Below are positions 1 through 7,856 of a stretch of 64,000 nt of DNA, in pieces. The translations under genes were made by a program, and so were the position numbers. The notes below the pieces were generated by a model. That model was not told the origin of the DNA, did not search any database, and was given only the letters and a program-made list of their open reading frames with translations. The stretch comes from Bradyrhizobium liaoningense (GTDB taxonomy: Bacteria; Pseudomonadota; Alphaproteobacteria; Rhizobiales; Xanthobacteraceae), in assembly GCF_018130785.1 (NCBI RefSeq), contig NZ_JAFCJT010000008.1:62001-126000 (forward strand), read 5' to 3'. How positions within the stretch are numbered: position 1 is the stretch's first letter; every line of letters starts with the position of its first letter.

Positions 1-308
1 TCTCCATGCTGGTCCACCGCACCCGCGCGGAAGGGCGCGGCCGTGCCATGGTCGAGAAGATGAAGGAGCTGATCCCGCCGCACATGTTCCAGATCCCGAT
101 CCAGGCGGCGATCGGCGGCAAGGTGATCGCCCGCGAAACCGTCCGCGCGCTGCGCAAGGACGTCACCGCGAAGTGCTACGGCGGCGACATCACGCGTAAA
201 CGCAAGCTTCTGGAGAAGCAGAAGGAAGGCAAGAAGAAGATGCGGCAGTTCGGCAAGGTCGACATCCCGCAGGAAGCCTTCATTGCCGCGCTGAAGGTGG
301 ATAGCTGA
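1..308 (+). CDS. lepA: Elongation factor 4 (LepA), C-terminal end
   Basis: This is the last roughly 101 codons of the ribosomal back-translocase GTPase; the reading frame enters from position 3 and the rest lies outside the window. The visible part is the LepA-specific C-terminal domain, with the family signature around 'KVIARETVRALRKDVTAKCYGGD' split across residues 38-60 and the Lys-rich tail 'KRKLLEKQKEGKKKM' that is typical of LepA. EF4 binds the ribosome and acts on stalled or mistranslocated complexes in the cytoplasm. It ends in TGA, and a gene-poor gap follows. The identification is secure from the tail alone. Confidence 0.96.
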   Translation, partial: SMLVHRTRAEGRGRAMVEKMKELIPPHMFQIPIQAAIGGKVIARETVRALRKDVTAKCYGGDITRKRKLLEKQKEGKKKMRQFGKVDIPQEAFIAALKVDS

Positions 309-782
309 GGCACCGTCGCCGGCCGCACGAGCCCCGCCTCAAACAAAAACGCGAAAACAACCCCATGCACAGTAGCCACCCCTTGGCGGCATTACGTTTT
401 CCGATTTACAGAATTCGATTTGACGCGTCGGGCAAAACACTGGCAGAATGTCATTATGGCAGCGGGTGTAAGGCAGACAGGCATCAGCACGCGCCATCTC
501 GACCGCGGTTGATCGATAGCCTCTGATTCCGATATCCAGGCGAGACATCAGGGTCCGATTACGCCAGCTTCTGGCGTCGGCGGACCTGGCAGCCACAACG
601 CCTCATGTCAGCTCTTGCCGCATAGCGGACCTTAGGGCATCGCTCGCGCGATGCCTGCAAGTGACCCGAAGCCGTCATCGGACAGCGAGTTCGTCGGGCG
701 GTAGCACAGCTTGGGAGCAACGCCTGATCGTCCAGTCACAGCGCGCCCAACAAGGACTAGCTGTGCCTCCGTCCGTTGGAAT
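309..782. other. Gene-poor gap after lepA
   Basis: I see no supportable gene in these 474 bases. An 85-codon minus-strand frame (339-596) has no ribosome-binding site and an Arg/Cys-rich low-complexity product. The piece near 417-450 ('acgcgtcgggcaaaacac') looks like debris of a dispersed rhizobial intergenic repeat (recollection). No clear rho-independent terminator was found for lepA. Confidence 0.5.
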
Positions 783-1208
783 TCAGTGGGCATTTGGCTG
801 ACTCGCAGCACACTTTTGATTCATCTTGAGAGCCTTGAAGTCAGGACCGATCGAAATCCGGTTCGAACCTTCTGGGCGAAAGATTAGATTTGACGTTGCG
901 GGGTTCGTTTCTCCTTGCTGGATGCATCGTGCACGAGCAGAATAAATTGGGCCGTTAGGCCCGGGTGTCTTGCTCAAATCAATGAAGTCACACGATACCT
1001 GCGAGCTTTTGTAGGACTTGGCTGACACGACAACGGCCAGCTTATCTGCATCGTTGCAGGCATCCGCGTTCGGTGCCCACACCCCCCAGAGGGACTGCGG
1101 AAGCGACGCAATCCGCTTCACGTAAGCAAGTGCCGGCTCTGACAAGATCGAAACCGCCACCGGCAAAAGAACAGCGGCGACAATGTAGGCGGAGCGCTTT
1201 AAAAACAT
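783..1208 (-). CDS. Small exported protein of unknown function
   Basis: The product is a 141-residue protein with an N-terminal Sec signal (MFLKRSAYIVAAVLLPVAV..., likely cleavage after 'EPALA', about residue 27). The mature part contains four cysteines, so disulfide bonds are possible in the periplasm. I chose the ATG at 1208 rather than the upstream ATG at 1241 because it places the positively charged n-region at the terminus. No domain family is recognised. The pattern (LWGVWAP, DADKLAVVVSAKSY, IDL, RARCIQQGE, FRPEG) recalls small secreted rhizobial proteins of about 130-150 residues. It is a single-gene unit next to repeat debris. Confidence 0.7.
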   Translation of the reverse strand: MFLKRSAYIVAAVLLPVAVSILSEPALAYVKRIASLPQSLWGVWAPNADACNDADKLAVVVSAKSYKSSQVSCDFIDLSKTPGPNGPIYSARARCIQQGETNPATSNLIFRPEGSNRISIGPDFKALKMNQKCAASQPNAH

Positions 1209-1561
1209 GTAAGTCACCCGATCCTCTGCGTCGCTGTGCAATATTGTTTTGATTCCGTGTCCACTGCACGGCCACTTTGATTTAGATCAACCACACCGAG
1301 TCCGGTCTCGAAGAGATAGCGCACAGCCGTTCCCCTCGTGGCCCTGCTCGCTGAGGGACCTCAACCACGCATAAGCTATGCCGCCGGCAAGCAAAATGTA
1401 AGCCGCTCAAGGTGGTGATTGTCTGCTTCCGGCCCGTAGCTGACCATCCCTGCGAGCACCCCGATGTCTGCTGCAAGACGGTGAACGGACAAAGCTCCTG
1501 CAAGATGCCGAGGTCAGCTTTATAGCGGACATTCGCTAGCAGGATCTCGCGCGCGCGCCGA
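1209..1561. other. Intergenic stretch carrying a dispersed repeat
   Basis: This 353-base gap lies downstream of the AraC gene and upstream of the exported-protein gene, both on the minus strand. Apart from the repeat copy at 1434-1521 I see no gene. A 126-codon minus frame spanning 1282-1662 overlaps the 3' end of the AraC gene and is largely made from the repeat, so it is not accepted. The promoter of the exported protein should lie between 1209 and about 1300. Confidence 0.5.
1434..1521. repeat. Direct repeat, copy A
   Basis: About 88 bp starting 'ccgtagctgaccatccctgc' recurs at 4565-4652 in the same orientation, with only a few substitutions and one single-base gap. Copy A sits just past the 3' end of the AraC gene. 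The pair brackets about 3.1 kb holding AraC, two small ORFs and the OpgC-like gene. The element is not an insertion sequence: there is no ORF and no obvious terminal inverted repeat. Confidence 0.85.
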
Positions 1562-2554
1562 TCAGGTGCACGTGGCTCGGCCGGGATCCCTGCCGGCGTA
1601 ACGAACCCCACGTGGCGAATCGCCGAAGCGAGATCGGAACAGGCGATTGAAATGCGAAACATCCGAGAAGCCTACCTCCAGCGCGATGTCGGAAATTAGC
1701 TGCGCTCTGACGCGCGCTTCGGTTAACAGTTTGAACGCAAGTTGGAGACGTAGCTCATTCACGTGCCCGGTGAACGATGATCCTGATAACGCCATCAGGC
1801 GCTGCAGATAGCGAGGTGAGATACCTTGGCGACGAGCTACTGTCTCGACGCTGAGCCCCGGCTCCTGAAAGTGCGCGGCGATGTAGTCGAGTACGGCGCT
1901 GTGGCGCGCGGCCACGACCGCACTCGCATCGCTTTCGCCCAAAGGGGCGCACTCGCCGACCACGAGCGCTACGAGATCACAGGTGTGAGTCAAGACTAGA
2001 TCACGCAGCTTGGGGGCGGCCAGAGCCCCCTCCTTGAATGCCGACTTCAGATAAGCCATGAGGAGGCGGAGCGGTTCATTTCGCTGAGTGATTGGCCGCA
2101 TGGCGAGGCTCTCGATGTCCGCCACGCGCTGTGCAAGCGCCTCGCGAGGCACCGCCAGACCGAATAGTAATCCGTCGACATAGGTGACGGTGGCGGGCTC
2201 CGAATGCAGAATCGAGATTGCGTCGCCGGCGCAAAGCTCGATGTCCCGGCCGCGTTGCGACAGCCGACTTTTGCCGGGTGAGCAGACGATGAGGCCGATC
2301 GAGTCGTCACCGTCAGCAATGCTCGTCCGCACGCGCTTGAAGCGCATGGGCGAGCCTTTCAGTACGAGCGTGCGCAAACCGCGGATCGCTTGCAACGTTG
2401 CGTCGACTCGAAGTGGAACGTTCGCGAGAGGCTCGACGTCGGCGTGGACTATCCCCCGCACAAAGCTCTCGCGCCAGAGTGGAAGTCGCATCCGCTCCGG
2501 ATGCTCGCGCGTCGAGAATCGATGCGAGACGAAATCGGCTGCGTCCGTAGACAT
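1562..2554 (-). CDS. AraC/XylS-family transcriptional regulator
   Basis: This is a 330-residue regulator. Residues about 15-210 form an AraC-binding-like N-terminal domain of the type found in FeaR-like activators. Residues about 215-325 hold the double helix-turn-helix; key pieces are 'LSVETVARRQGISPRYLQRL' (first HTH) and 'ISDIALEVGFSDVSHFNRLF' followed by 'RFGDSPRGVR' (second HTH). It is a cytoplasmic DNA-binding activator; the effector is unknown. The start has a strong Shine-Dalgarno (ctggaggtcacc ATG). It is not in an obvious operon, and its target may be one of the neighbouring genes. Confidence 0.92.
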   Translation of the reverse strand: MSTDAADFVSHRFSTREHPERMRLPLWRESFVRGIVHADVEPLANVPLRVDATLQAIRGLRTLVLKGSPMRFKRVRTSIADGDDSIGLIVCSPGKSRLSQRGRDIELCAGDAISILHSEPATVTYVDGLLFGLAVPREALAQRVADIESLAMRPITQRNEPLRLLMAYLKSAFKEGALAAPKLRDLVLTHTCDLVALVVGECAPLGESDASAVVAARHSAVLDYIAAHFQEPGLSVETVARRQGISPRYLQRLMALSGSSFTGHVNELRLQLAFKLLTEARVRAQLISDIALEVGFSDVSHFNRLFRSRFGDSPRGVRYAGRDPGRATCT

Positions 2555-2785
2555 GGTGACCTCCAGCCTTGATAAGACATTGGGTCAAATGCTGCGACAG
2601 GCCAGCTGTCGGTATCCGCAATTTGCAATTCGCGCACCAACCGTCTCTTGAGGTGCGCAGGATTCCAAGAAGCTACATCCTTCGTCTGCTAGTCTCATTC
2701 ACCTGTGATTGGTGCTGATGTGAACTGGCTCACGTGGCGACCAGAAAATTACGACAATCTTTGATTGCGAATGTCGCGTGCAAAT

Positions 2786-2804
2786 ATCTCCTTTAAGAGG
2801 AGAT
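2786..2804 (+). promoter_or_regulatory. Hairpin enclosing a Shine-Dalgarno sequence
   Basis: Seven bases (atctcct, 2786-2792) pair perfectly with aggagat (2798-2804) across a ttaag loop. The right arm contains the Shine-Dalgarno 'agaggag' for the small ORF starting at 2812, so folding of the leader would hide the ribosome-binding site. Whether it acts as a thermosensor, an attenuator or nothing at all cannot be told from sequence. Confidence 0.45.
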
Positions 2805-2811
2805 GACTGTG

Positions 2812-2955
2812 ATGGCTCTATTTCAAATTGCCGCCATTGGATCCAATTTCAAAATCCATGGCACGGCGCAAGACCCAACTTTACAACGCTGTTCGCGGCT
2901 AATCGAGCTGATCGATCCGCGGGCGGAAATTCTGCAGAACGAGACTGTTTTCTGA
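2812..2955 (+). CDS. Possible 47-residue protein
   Basis: A short frame begins ATG GCT CTA TTT CAA (MALFQIAAIGSNFK...) and stops with TGA at 2955. It has a strong Shine-Dalgarno (aagaggag, 2795-2802) nine bases upstream, and an alternative in-frame ATG lies at 2803. There is no signal peptide or membrane segment and no family is recognised. The main support is the excellent, apparently structured ribosome-binding site. The local base composition is lower in GC than the surrounding core genes. It could be a leader peptide or chance. Confidence 0.35.
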   Translation: MALFQIAAIGSNFKIHGTAQDPTLQRCSRLIELIDPRAEILQNETVF

Positions 2956-3108
2956 TACCGATTTCCTGTCGTGCCTTGATCGCTGCATCACCATTAAGGT
3001 CCGTCGGACACAGACTACATCCCGGCACTGCTCCTTTTCAGCCGCCGGGTGAAATGGTCGATCTGTCACATGGGACGTCAACCGTGGTGATCAGGAAGGG
3101 GTTCGATC

Positions 3109-3300
3109 ATGTCCACCATAGTCGACATGTTATACCGCGAGTACTGCCGCGCCCGCCTCACCGAAATGAGAAAGCAACTTTTGATACGGGGCGTCGGCGA
3201 CAAAATCCTGCAAGCGCCTTGGGAGGACGATGACCCTCCCGACACTGGCGCTCGGAGGAGCAGCCGGGCGACGAAGGAGCCCCCATCATCCATCGGGTAG
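3109..3300 (+). CDS. Small hypothetical protein upstream of the OpgC-like gene
   Basis: A 63-residue frame starts MSTIVDMLYREYCRARLTEM. A purine-rich Shine-Dalgarno (ggaagggg) lies about eight bases before the ATG. The first 35 residues could form an amphipathic helix; the last 25 are rich in Pro, Asp, Arg and Ser and probably disordered. It ends 47 bases before the next gene on the same strand, so the two may be co-transcribed. No family is recognised. Confidence 0.45.
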   Translation: MSTIVDMLYREYCRARLTEMRKQLLIRGVGDKILQAPWEDDDPPDTGARRSSRATKEPPSSIG

Positions 3301-3347
3301 CCGGCGCGCATTATCCGACTCCATGAGCGGACCCAGAAGGCTGGCAG

Positions 3348-4523
3348 ATGGATGATCGAGTTCACGCCTCGACGCGATTGTTCGGCGAGACTCCGCCGGG
3401 GTTCAGGGCGGCTGGCCGCGACCTGCGTATCGATGTCTGCCGCGGGATCGCGTTATGGTGGATCTTTCTCGATCACGTTCCCAATAACATCGGGAGCTGG
3501 CTGACGCCGCGAAACTACGGCTTCTGCGATGCCGCCGAGATATTCATGTTCATCTCGGGCGCGACCTGCGCTCTGGCCTACGGCAGGGCACGTGAGCGCG
3601 AGGGCTGGAGCGGCATGATGGGCCGTTCACTGCGCCGGGGATGGGACATCTATGCGGCGTTTCTACTGCTCACGCTCGCTTGCGCCATCCTCGTCTACCT
3701 TGCGGGCAGCGATAATCTCGCCGACGAGAGCAATACGCGAATTCTGCTCGAGCATCCGGGCGCCACGCTTGCGCACGCCGCAATCTTGCAGTACCGGCCT
3801 GTGAACACCGATGTCTTGCCAGTTTTTGTGATTTTTCACGTGCTGTTCGCGCCGCTGCTGTGGTTGCTGCTGCGAGCGCCGAACGTGACGCTCGGAGCGT
3901 CTTTGCTGCTCTACGCGTTCGTGCACGTCTTCGGTTGGAGAGTTCCAGCCTGGCCCAACGGCGTCTGGTTCTTTAATCCGCTGGCTTGGCAGCTTCTGAT
4001 CGTGCTGGGCGCATGGTGCGTCATTGAGGGAGAGAAATTCCGGCCTTGGGTAATGTCGCGCTCGGCGCTTGTTCTTGCCGTTCTTTATCTGATTTTCGGC
4101 TTGGTCCTTGCTCAAAGTTGGAGTATCGAGCCGCTGGTTCCGCAAACTCTGAAGGACCTGCTGGTCCCGCCGGATAAATCGAATCTCAGTCCGATGCGGC
4201 TGCTGCATTTTGTGGCTCTAGCAATTGTGGCGCTGCGATTCATTCCTCGGAATTGGGAAGGGCTATCGACGCCGGTGTTAAGCTACGCGAAGTGCTGTGG
4301 CCAGAATTCGCTACCGATCTATTGCGTGGGCGTCCTTCTGGCGCTCGCCAGCCACCTTACGCTGCTCGACATCTCTGAGGGACTTGCGATGCAGATCGTG
4401 GTCAGTTTTGCTGGAGTCCTGATGATGGTCGTCGTCGCGCGGCTACTGAACGCGATCAGCATCAAGCGCGAGCGGAAGTCAGCGGGGACGCAGTCGATCG
4501 GGAAAGTTCCGCCGGTTCGCTAA
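3348..4523 (+). CDS. OpgC-like membrane acyltransferase
   Basis: This 391-residue integral membrane protein resembles the OpgC family, whose members O-succinylate osmoregulated periplasmic glucans. The diagnostic start of the domain is visible (RDLRIDVCRGIALWWIFLDH, residues about 24-43), followed by 'FCDAAEIFMFISGATCALAYG' and about ten hydrophobic segments. The invariant Arg, Asp and His of the N-terminal block are present. It probably acts at the inner membrane on a glucan or similar glycan, such as the cyclic beta-glucans that rhizobia make; the acyl donor and substrate are inferred. No glucan synthase gene is adjacent. Confidence 0.88.
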   Translation: MDDRVHASTRLFGETPPGFRAAGRDLRIDVCRGIALWWIFLDHVPNNIGSWLTPRNYGFCDAAEIFMFISGATCALAYGRAREREGWSGMMGRSLRRGWDIYAAFLLLTLACAILVYLAGSDNLADESNTRILLEHPGATLAHAAILQYRPVNTDVLPVFVIFHVLFAPLLWLLLRAPNVTLGASLLLYAFVHVFGWRVPAWPNGVWFFNPLAWQLLIVLGAWCVIEGEKFRPWVMSRSALVLAVLYLIFGLVLAQSWSIEPLVPQTLKDLLVPPDKSNLSPMRLLHFVALAIVALRFIPRNWEGLSTPVLSYAKCCGQNSLPIYCVGVLLALASHLTLLDISEGLAMQIVVSFAGVLMMVVVARLLNAISIKRERKSAGTQSIGKVPPVR

Positions 4524-4564
4524 ACTGGTAGATTGCTGGTGGAGCGCGGAGAGCAGCTCTTGGT

Positions 4565-4652
4565 CCGTAGCTGACCATCCCTGCGAGCACCCCGATGTCT
4601 GCTGCTAGACGGTGAACGGACAAAGCTCAGCAAGATGCCGAGGTCAGCCTTG
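4565..4652. repeat. Direct repeat, copy B
   Basis: This is the second copy of the 88-bp element at 1434-1521, in the same orientation, with a handful of mismatches (for example ctgctgct versus ctgctgca). It lies between the OpgC-like gene and the AAA ATPase gene. Similarity fades after 'gaggtcagc', though both flanks retain an 'agcggacatt/agagacatcc'-like tail. Confidence 0.85.
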
Positions 4653-4717
4653 ACCCATAAGAGACATCCACGAGGCTGACCGGCAACGCCTTGGCGACTT
4701 TGGAGGTACGGATTCCG

Positions 4718-5248
4718 ATGGAGAACTTTGTCATAATTTCAGGTTGTTCCGGGGGCGGTAAATCGACCCTATTGTCGGAACTTCGACGACGCGGTTTTGC
4801 TACGATCGACGAACCAGGACGGCGGATCGTTGCCGAGGAACTAAAGCGCGGCGGAAGGGCGCTCCCGTGGGTAGATGCGGTCGCCTTTGCCCGGCGTGCA
4901 ATCGAAGTGTCGCTCGCCGACCACGCCACCGCTCAGTCCAGCACGCGCTGGGTCTTTTTCGACAGAAGCTTGATCGATGCGGCCGCTGCACTCGAGCAAT
5001 TCACCAGAGAGCCGGTCGTCCAGAATCTCGGTCAGGTCTATCGCTACAACAGACGCCTGTTCCTTGTACCTCCGTGGCCAGAAATCTACGCAACAGACGA
5101 GGAACGACGGCACGGTCTCGCCGAGGCTATCGCCGAATACGATCGCCTGATCCACGTCTATCCGTCTCTCGGCTACGACATCCACGTGCTGCCCAAGATG
5201 GGTGTGTCCGAACGGGCCGATTGGGTTTTAGCCTCGTTGACTGGATAA
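4718..5248 (+). CDS. AAA-type P-loop ATPase (AAA_28-like)
   Basis: This is a 176-residue stand-alone nucleotide-binding protein. The Walker A motif is near the N-terminus (SGCSGGGKSTLLSEL, residues about 7-21), and 'WVFFDRSLIDAAAAL' provides a Walker-B-like/lid Asp and Arg. The pattern fits the small AAA_28/NadR-kinase-like ATPases, which may phosphorylate small molecules. I start at 4718 because ggagg lies upstream of that ATG and the upstream ATG at 4691 adds only a short non-conserved leader. The substrate is unknown. It is flanked by repeat B and by convergent receiver genes. Confidence 0.82.
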   Translation: MENFVIISGCSGGGKSTLLSELRRRGFATIDEPGRRIVAEELKRGGRALPWVDAVAFARRAIEVSLADHATAQSSTRWVFFDRSLIDAAAALEQFTREPVVQNLGQVYRYNRRLFLVPPWPEIYATDEERRHGLAEAIAEYDRLIHVYPSLGYDIHVLPKMGVSERADWVLASLTG

Positions 5249-5336
5249 TTGCCCCTATAGGTGCGAACGACGATGATACGAGACCGGATGTGGCCCTTAG
5301 CGCTTGGAGGCTAGTGGACTACCGACCCTCGGAACC

Positions 5337-5717
5337 CTAAGGCCCCTTCCGGGTCGCGAGCAGTTGGCGAATGTGATCCAGCACGGGACGATAATTCAGC
5401 TTCCTCGCTGCCTGCGGGCCTTCCTCGCAAAGATCACCCGCGAGCGCGAGGACCTTGCCGACCGTCGCGCCCAGCATTGTCTTCACAGTTGGGTAATTGC
5501 TCCGTATCCACGCAGAAAGAGCAAACCCGGAACCGGTGGGGCCGCCTATGTCGATCAAAGCAACATCGATGTTGTGTTTCCCACCTTCGAGGCATTCATG
5601 GGCCTCGTCGTGGTGAGCTGCTTCCACCACTCGATAGCCGCACTCGCGAAGGTACTCCGCCAGCGGATGGCGCACGAGCACGTCATGCTCGACGATCAAT
5701 ACAGTTGCTGCATGCAT
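5337..5717 (-). CDS. CheY-like response regulator receiver (distal)
   Basis: This single-domain receiver of 126 residues follows the usual fold: an acidic pocket (IVEHD, residues 8-12), a phosphoacceptor Asp in 'VALIDIGGP', and a degenerate 'RKLNYRP' in place of the KPY switch region. The usual Ser/Thr switch motif is also atypical (LGATVGK). There is no output domain. The ATG lies five bases after the stop of the upstream receiver gene, so the two are co-transcribed and probably translationally coupled. The atypical switch residues suggest a divergent receiver or phosphate sink. No histidine kinase is nearby. Confidence 0.86.
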   Translation of the reverse strand: MHAATVLIVEHDVLVRHPLAEYLRECGYRVVEAAHHDEAHECLEGGKHNIDVALIDIGGPTGSGFALSAWIRSNYPTVKTMLGATVGKVLALAGDLCEEGPQAARKLNYRPVLDHIRQLLATRKGP

Positions 5718-5722
5718 GCTTA

Positions 5723-6112
5723 CTACAGCGCTGGGCCGAGCATCTCCCCGATCAGCATTGCGATCTGCTTGGGATCGTAGGGCTTGCTGATGAACCTACC
5801 TACGCGGCTCGCTGCGCTCTCCAATTCTATGCTTCCAGAGGCAACGAGGATAAGGAGCATCGGTTGCATGACGCGCACCTTCCCAGCCAACTCAAGACCA
5901 TCAAGGGTTCCGGGCATTCGGATGTCGGTAATAAGCGCGTCAATTCGGTCGCCTGATGAGATGTAGTCCATCGCATCATCGGCGGTGCTCGCCTCAACAA
6001 CCTCAAGCCCCGCGCCTCGAAGCTGCTCAGCTACGTCAAATCGGATGAACCATTCGTCCTCCACGAGCAAAACCCTGATCCGGTCGCTCTTTAGCTGCTT
6101 TTGGGGGACCAT
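5723..6112 (-). CDS. CheY-like response regulator receiver (proximal)
   Basis: This 129-residue receiver domain has all the canonical residues: the acidic pair in 'LLVEDEW', the phosphoacceptor Asp in 'ALITDIRMPG', Ser in 'VASGS' and Lys in 'FISKPYD'. It has no DNA-binding or enzymatic output, so it is probably a phosphorelay intermediate or an interaction-based regulator. It is the first gene of a two-gene unit with the more divergent receiver downstream. Such orphan receivers are common in Bradyrhizobium-like genomes; the partner kinase must be elsewhere. Confidence 0.9.
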   Translation of the reverse strand: MVPQKQLKSDRIRVLLVEDEWFIRFDVAEQLRGAGLEVVEASTADDAMDYISSGDRIDALITDIRMPGTLDGLELAGKVRVMQPMLLILVASGSIELESAASRVGRFISKPYDPKQIAMLIGEMLGPAL

Positions 6113-6491
6113 CGTTGGCTCCTCGGATGCTGGTCAGCCAACCAAACGAGTGGCGCAACGTTCCAAGCCATTGAGCTGTTTGCTAATTGCAAGCCGCAAG
6201 CGCCGGGGCGGGAACATTCTCGGGCGGCCCTTTGGCAAACTTTGACGCGCGGCAATCGGCAGAACGTCAGCGTCGATGGCCCTGACCCACGCCCGACGGC
6301 CCCCGCGATGTCGTGACGCCACCGCGACTGTTGATGGCCGCTTATGGCCCCCAGAACCGACCTCGCCTTTGGAGGTTCAGCCAAGGTTCGTCGTTGCCGA
6401 TCAATTCTCATTCGGATTTGACTTGGGTGCTATCGCGCCGCGATGCCAATCCTATATGATCCGCCACAGGACCTATCGGCAGGAGCCACCC
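6113..6491. other. Divergent gap between receiver pair and small membrane protein
   Basis: These 379 bases should contain the promoters of the leftward receiver operon and of the rightward small membrane protein. I see no supportable gene. Pieces such as 'gatggccgcttatggccccc' look like degraded dispersed-repeat sequence. A longer frame from 6276 extends the membrane-protein frame upstream but lacks a start site. Confidence 0.45.
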
Positions 6492-6674
6492 ATGCCCGCC
6501 TCGATGATGTTTAGCTTAGTCGTTGTCGGGTTGATGATTTACTGCGGGCGCGTAACCGCCAACTTCGCGGCAGAGAGGGGCCGGTCTAAGCGCGTTTGGT
6601 TCCTCTGGGGAGCGCTGTTCTTTCCCCTCTTTCCGGCTCAATGGTTTGTCTTGGGGCTGCTACCAAAAAAGTAA
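6492..6674 (+). CDS. Small two-helix membrane protein
   Basis: The product is a 60-residue protein with two hydrophobic helices (about residues 3-21 and 37-57) separated by a basic segment (AAERGRSKR), ending in KK. The start is supported by 'aggag' six bases upstream of the ATG (6481-6485). It resembles short inner-membrane proteins of unknown function that are frequent in Rhizobiales. No partner is evident. A candidate terminator follows directly. Confidence 0.65.
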   Translation: MPASMMFSLVVVGLMIYCGRVTANFAAERGRSKRVWFLWGALFFPLFPAQWFVLGLLPKK

Positions 6675-6675
6675 G

Positions 6676-6699
6676 GCCGCTTCAGCCGGCTCTTTTTTT
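6676..6699 (+). terminator. Candidate intrinsic terminator
   Basis: A short GC stem (gccg 6676-6679 with cggc 6687-6690) is followed by seven T residues (6693-6699), directly after the small membrane-protein gene. The stem is short, so confidence is moderate. Confidence 0.45.
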
Positions 6700-6894
6700 G
6701 GCCAAGCCTGCGATGTCGCCTTATGGCCCGTCAGCGAAGTGGCGACACCTTTCATTGAGGTCCGCTTGGTGGGGTGGAGCGGACTGACTTTGCTCACTTT
6801 GAGTTCTTCGCCTCCTGACCCAACCCGACATCACTCCTCGGGTACTCCGGCGATGTACAGTCCTTTGACTATGCGTTTGGCTCCTGCAAACTTC

Positions 6895-7536
6895 CTACAA
6901 CGTCGGTGATCGCTCCGCCCAGGCTTTGGTGGCTTGGCAGGCTTCCATCGCTCGGGCGTAGGCCGGGCGCGTCGTCGTGCGGGCGAGATAGGCACGCTCG
7001 ACTGAACCCGGGGTATAGTTGCTGGTTCGCAGACCAAGCAGGAGAGCGTAGCTCACTGAAATGTCAGCAGCAGTGAACTGGTCTCCAACGAGAAATGGAC
7101 GATTTGCGAGACGCTGGATGACCAATCCCAGCCGGCTATGAAAGGTCTCCAGTGCCCAGGTTGTGACCCGAGCGTTTCGCTCTGCTGCGGGCGCGAGTGC
7201 ACGACCGACGAGGACGGCGTTCATTGGTCCAGCGAGCCCAGCCTCTCCCAAATGGAGGAATTGCAGATAGGCGGCGAAAGCCGGATCATCCGGGGCGACG
7301 GCGAGCGGGCTCGGGCCGTGGCGGGCAAGCAGATATTCGAGGATCGCGATCGATTCGACCATGATCATTTCGCCGTCCTGTAGCGCCGGGATAAAGCCCG
7401 CGGGATTGATCGCAAGAAAATCGGGATCATTCTCGACGGCGAACAGATCGACCGGGCGCAGCCGATAAGCCACTCCCAATTCCTCGAGCAGCCAAACGAC
7501 ACGGAACCCACGACCTTCGCCATAGACAGTGAGCAT
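6895..7536 (-). CDS. Glutathione S-transferase family protein
   Basis: This is a 213-residue cytosolic GST. The N-terminal thioredoxin-like domain (about 1-80) ends with the glutathione-binding element 'MVESIAILEYL' (Glu-Ser pair) and carries the cis-Pro in 'AGFIPAL'. The all-alpha C-terminal domain follows, with the N-capping-box-like 'FTAADISVSYAL'. It probably conjugates or isomerises electrophiles; the substrate is unknown. The length is normal for the family. It is monocistronic, with an AHSA1-like gene upstream on the same strand separated by two palindromic repeats. Confidence 0.93.
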   Translation of the reverse strand: MLTVYGEGRGFRVVWLLEELGVAYRLRPVDLFAVENDPDFLAINPAGFIPALQDGEMIMVESIAILEYLLARHGPSPLAVAPDDPAFAAYLQFLHLGEAGLAGPMNAVLVGRALAPAAERNARVTTWALETFHSRLGLVIQRLANRPFLVGDQFTAADISVSYALLLGLRTSNYTPGSVERAYLARTTTRPAYARAMEACQATKAWAERSPTL

Positions 7537-7568
7537 GATTGAGCGTCCTTACGCTGGCTTTAGCCAAT

Positions 7569-7600
7569 AGGATGGGTTGAGCCCTTGCGAAACCCATCCT
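7569..7600. repeat. Palindromic repeat, 10-bp perfect stem
   Basis: The arms aggatgggtt (7569-7578) and aacccatcct (7591-7600) are exact reverse complements around a 12-base loop. It is one half of a pair with the element at 7662-7689 and matches a 'gatgggt...acccatc' hairpin that I recall as dispersed in intergenic regions of many bacteria. Confidence 0.75.
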
Positions 7601-7661
7601 CCTCGCGGGCGGAGCATCTGGTCATTCCTGTTAACTCGATCCGATGGTGAGGATGAGGTTT

Positions 7662-7689
7662 GATGGGTTTCGCTCTCGCTCTACCCATC
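7662..7689. repeat. Palindromic repeat, second copy
   Basis: The arms gatgggt (7662-7668) and acccatc (7683-7689) surround a 14-base loop. It is the same element as 7569-7600. Both sit between the AHSA1-like gene and the GST gene and may shape mRNA ends. Confidence 0.7.
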
Positions 7690-7856
7690 CTACAAGCTGT
7701 CCATCCCCTGTGTCGGTCACACCTAACAAGCGTTCGACCAAGGCCGTCATCCTCAACTCGCGCTGACTTCCGCTCTGGGCCCACGCGTCGGCGAGCGCAG
7801 CGGCATGTCCGGAGCCCGGCGCAAACCGGAGGCTCCATCTCCTGCCCCCGCTGGCT

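Noticed and set aside
339..596. 85-codon minus-strand ORF after lepA
   Set aside because: No ribosome-binding site, Arg/Cys-rich unlikely composition, overlaps repeat-like debris.
893..911. ggttcgaacc as a tRNA T-arm
   Set aside because: It lies inside the coding frame of the exported protein at 783-1208, and no acceptor stem or CCA-proximal pairing surrounds it.
1282..1662. 126-codon minus-strand ORF
   Set aside because: It overlaps the AraC 3' end and is largely built from the dispersed repeat at 1434-1521. The second repeat copy does not keep the frame.
2812..2955. Reading the 2786-2804 hairpin as a ROSE-type heat-shock element
   Set aside because: The stem is a simple 7-bp perfect pair without the multi-stem ROSE architecture, and no small heat-shock gene follows.
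2778..3233. 151-codon plus-strand ORF
   Set aside because: Unusual composition with many His, Arg and Pro and no ribosome-binding site at its start. The shorter frames at 2812 and 3109 have better start signals.
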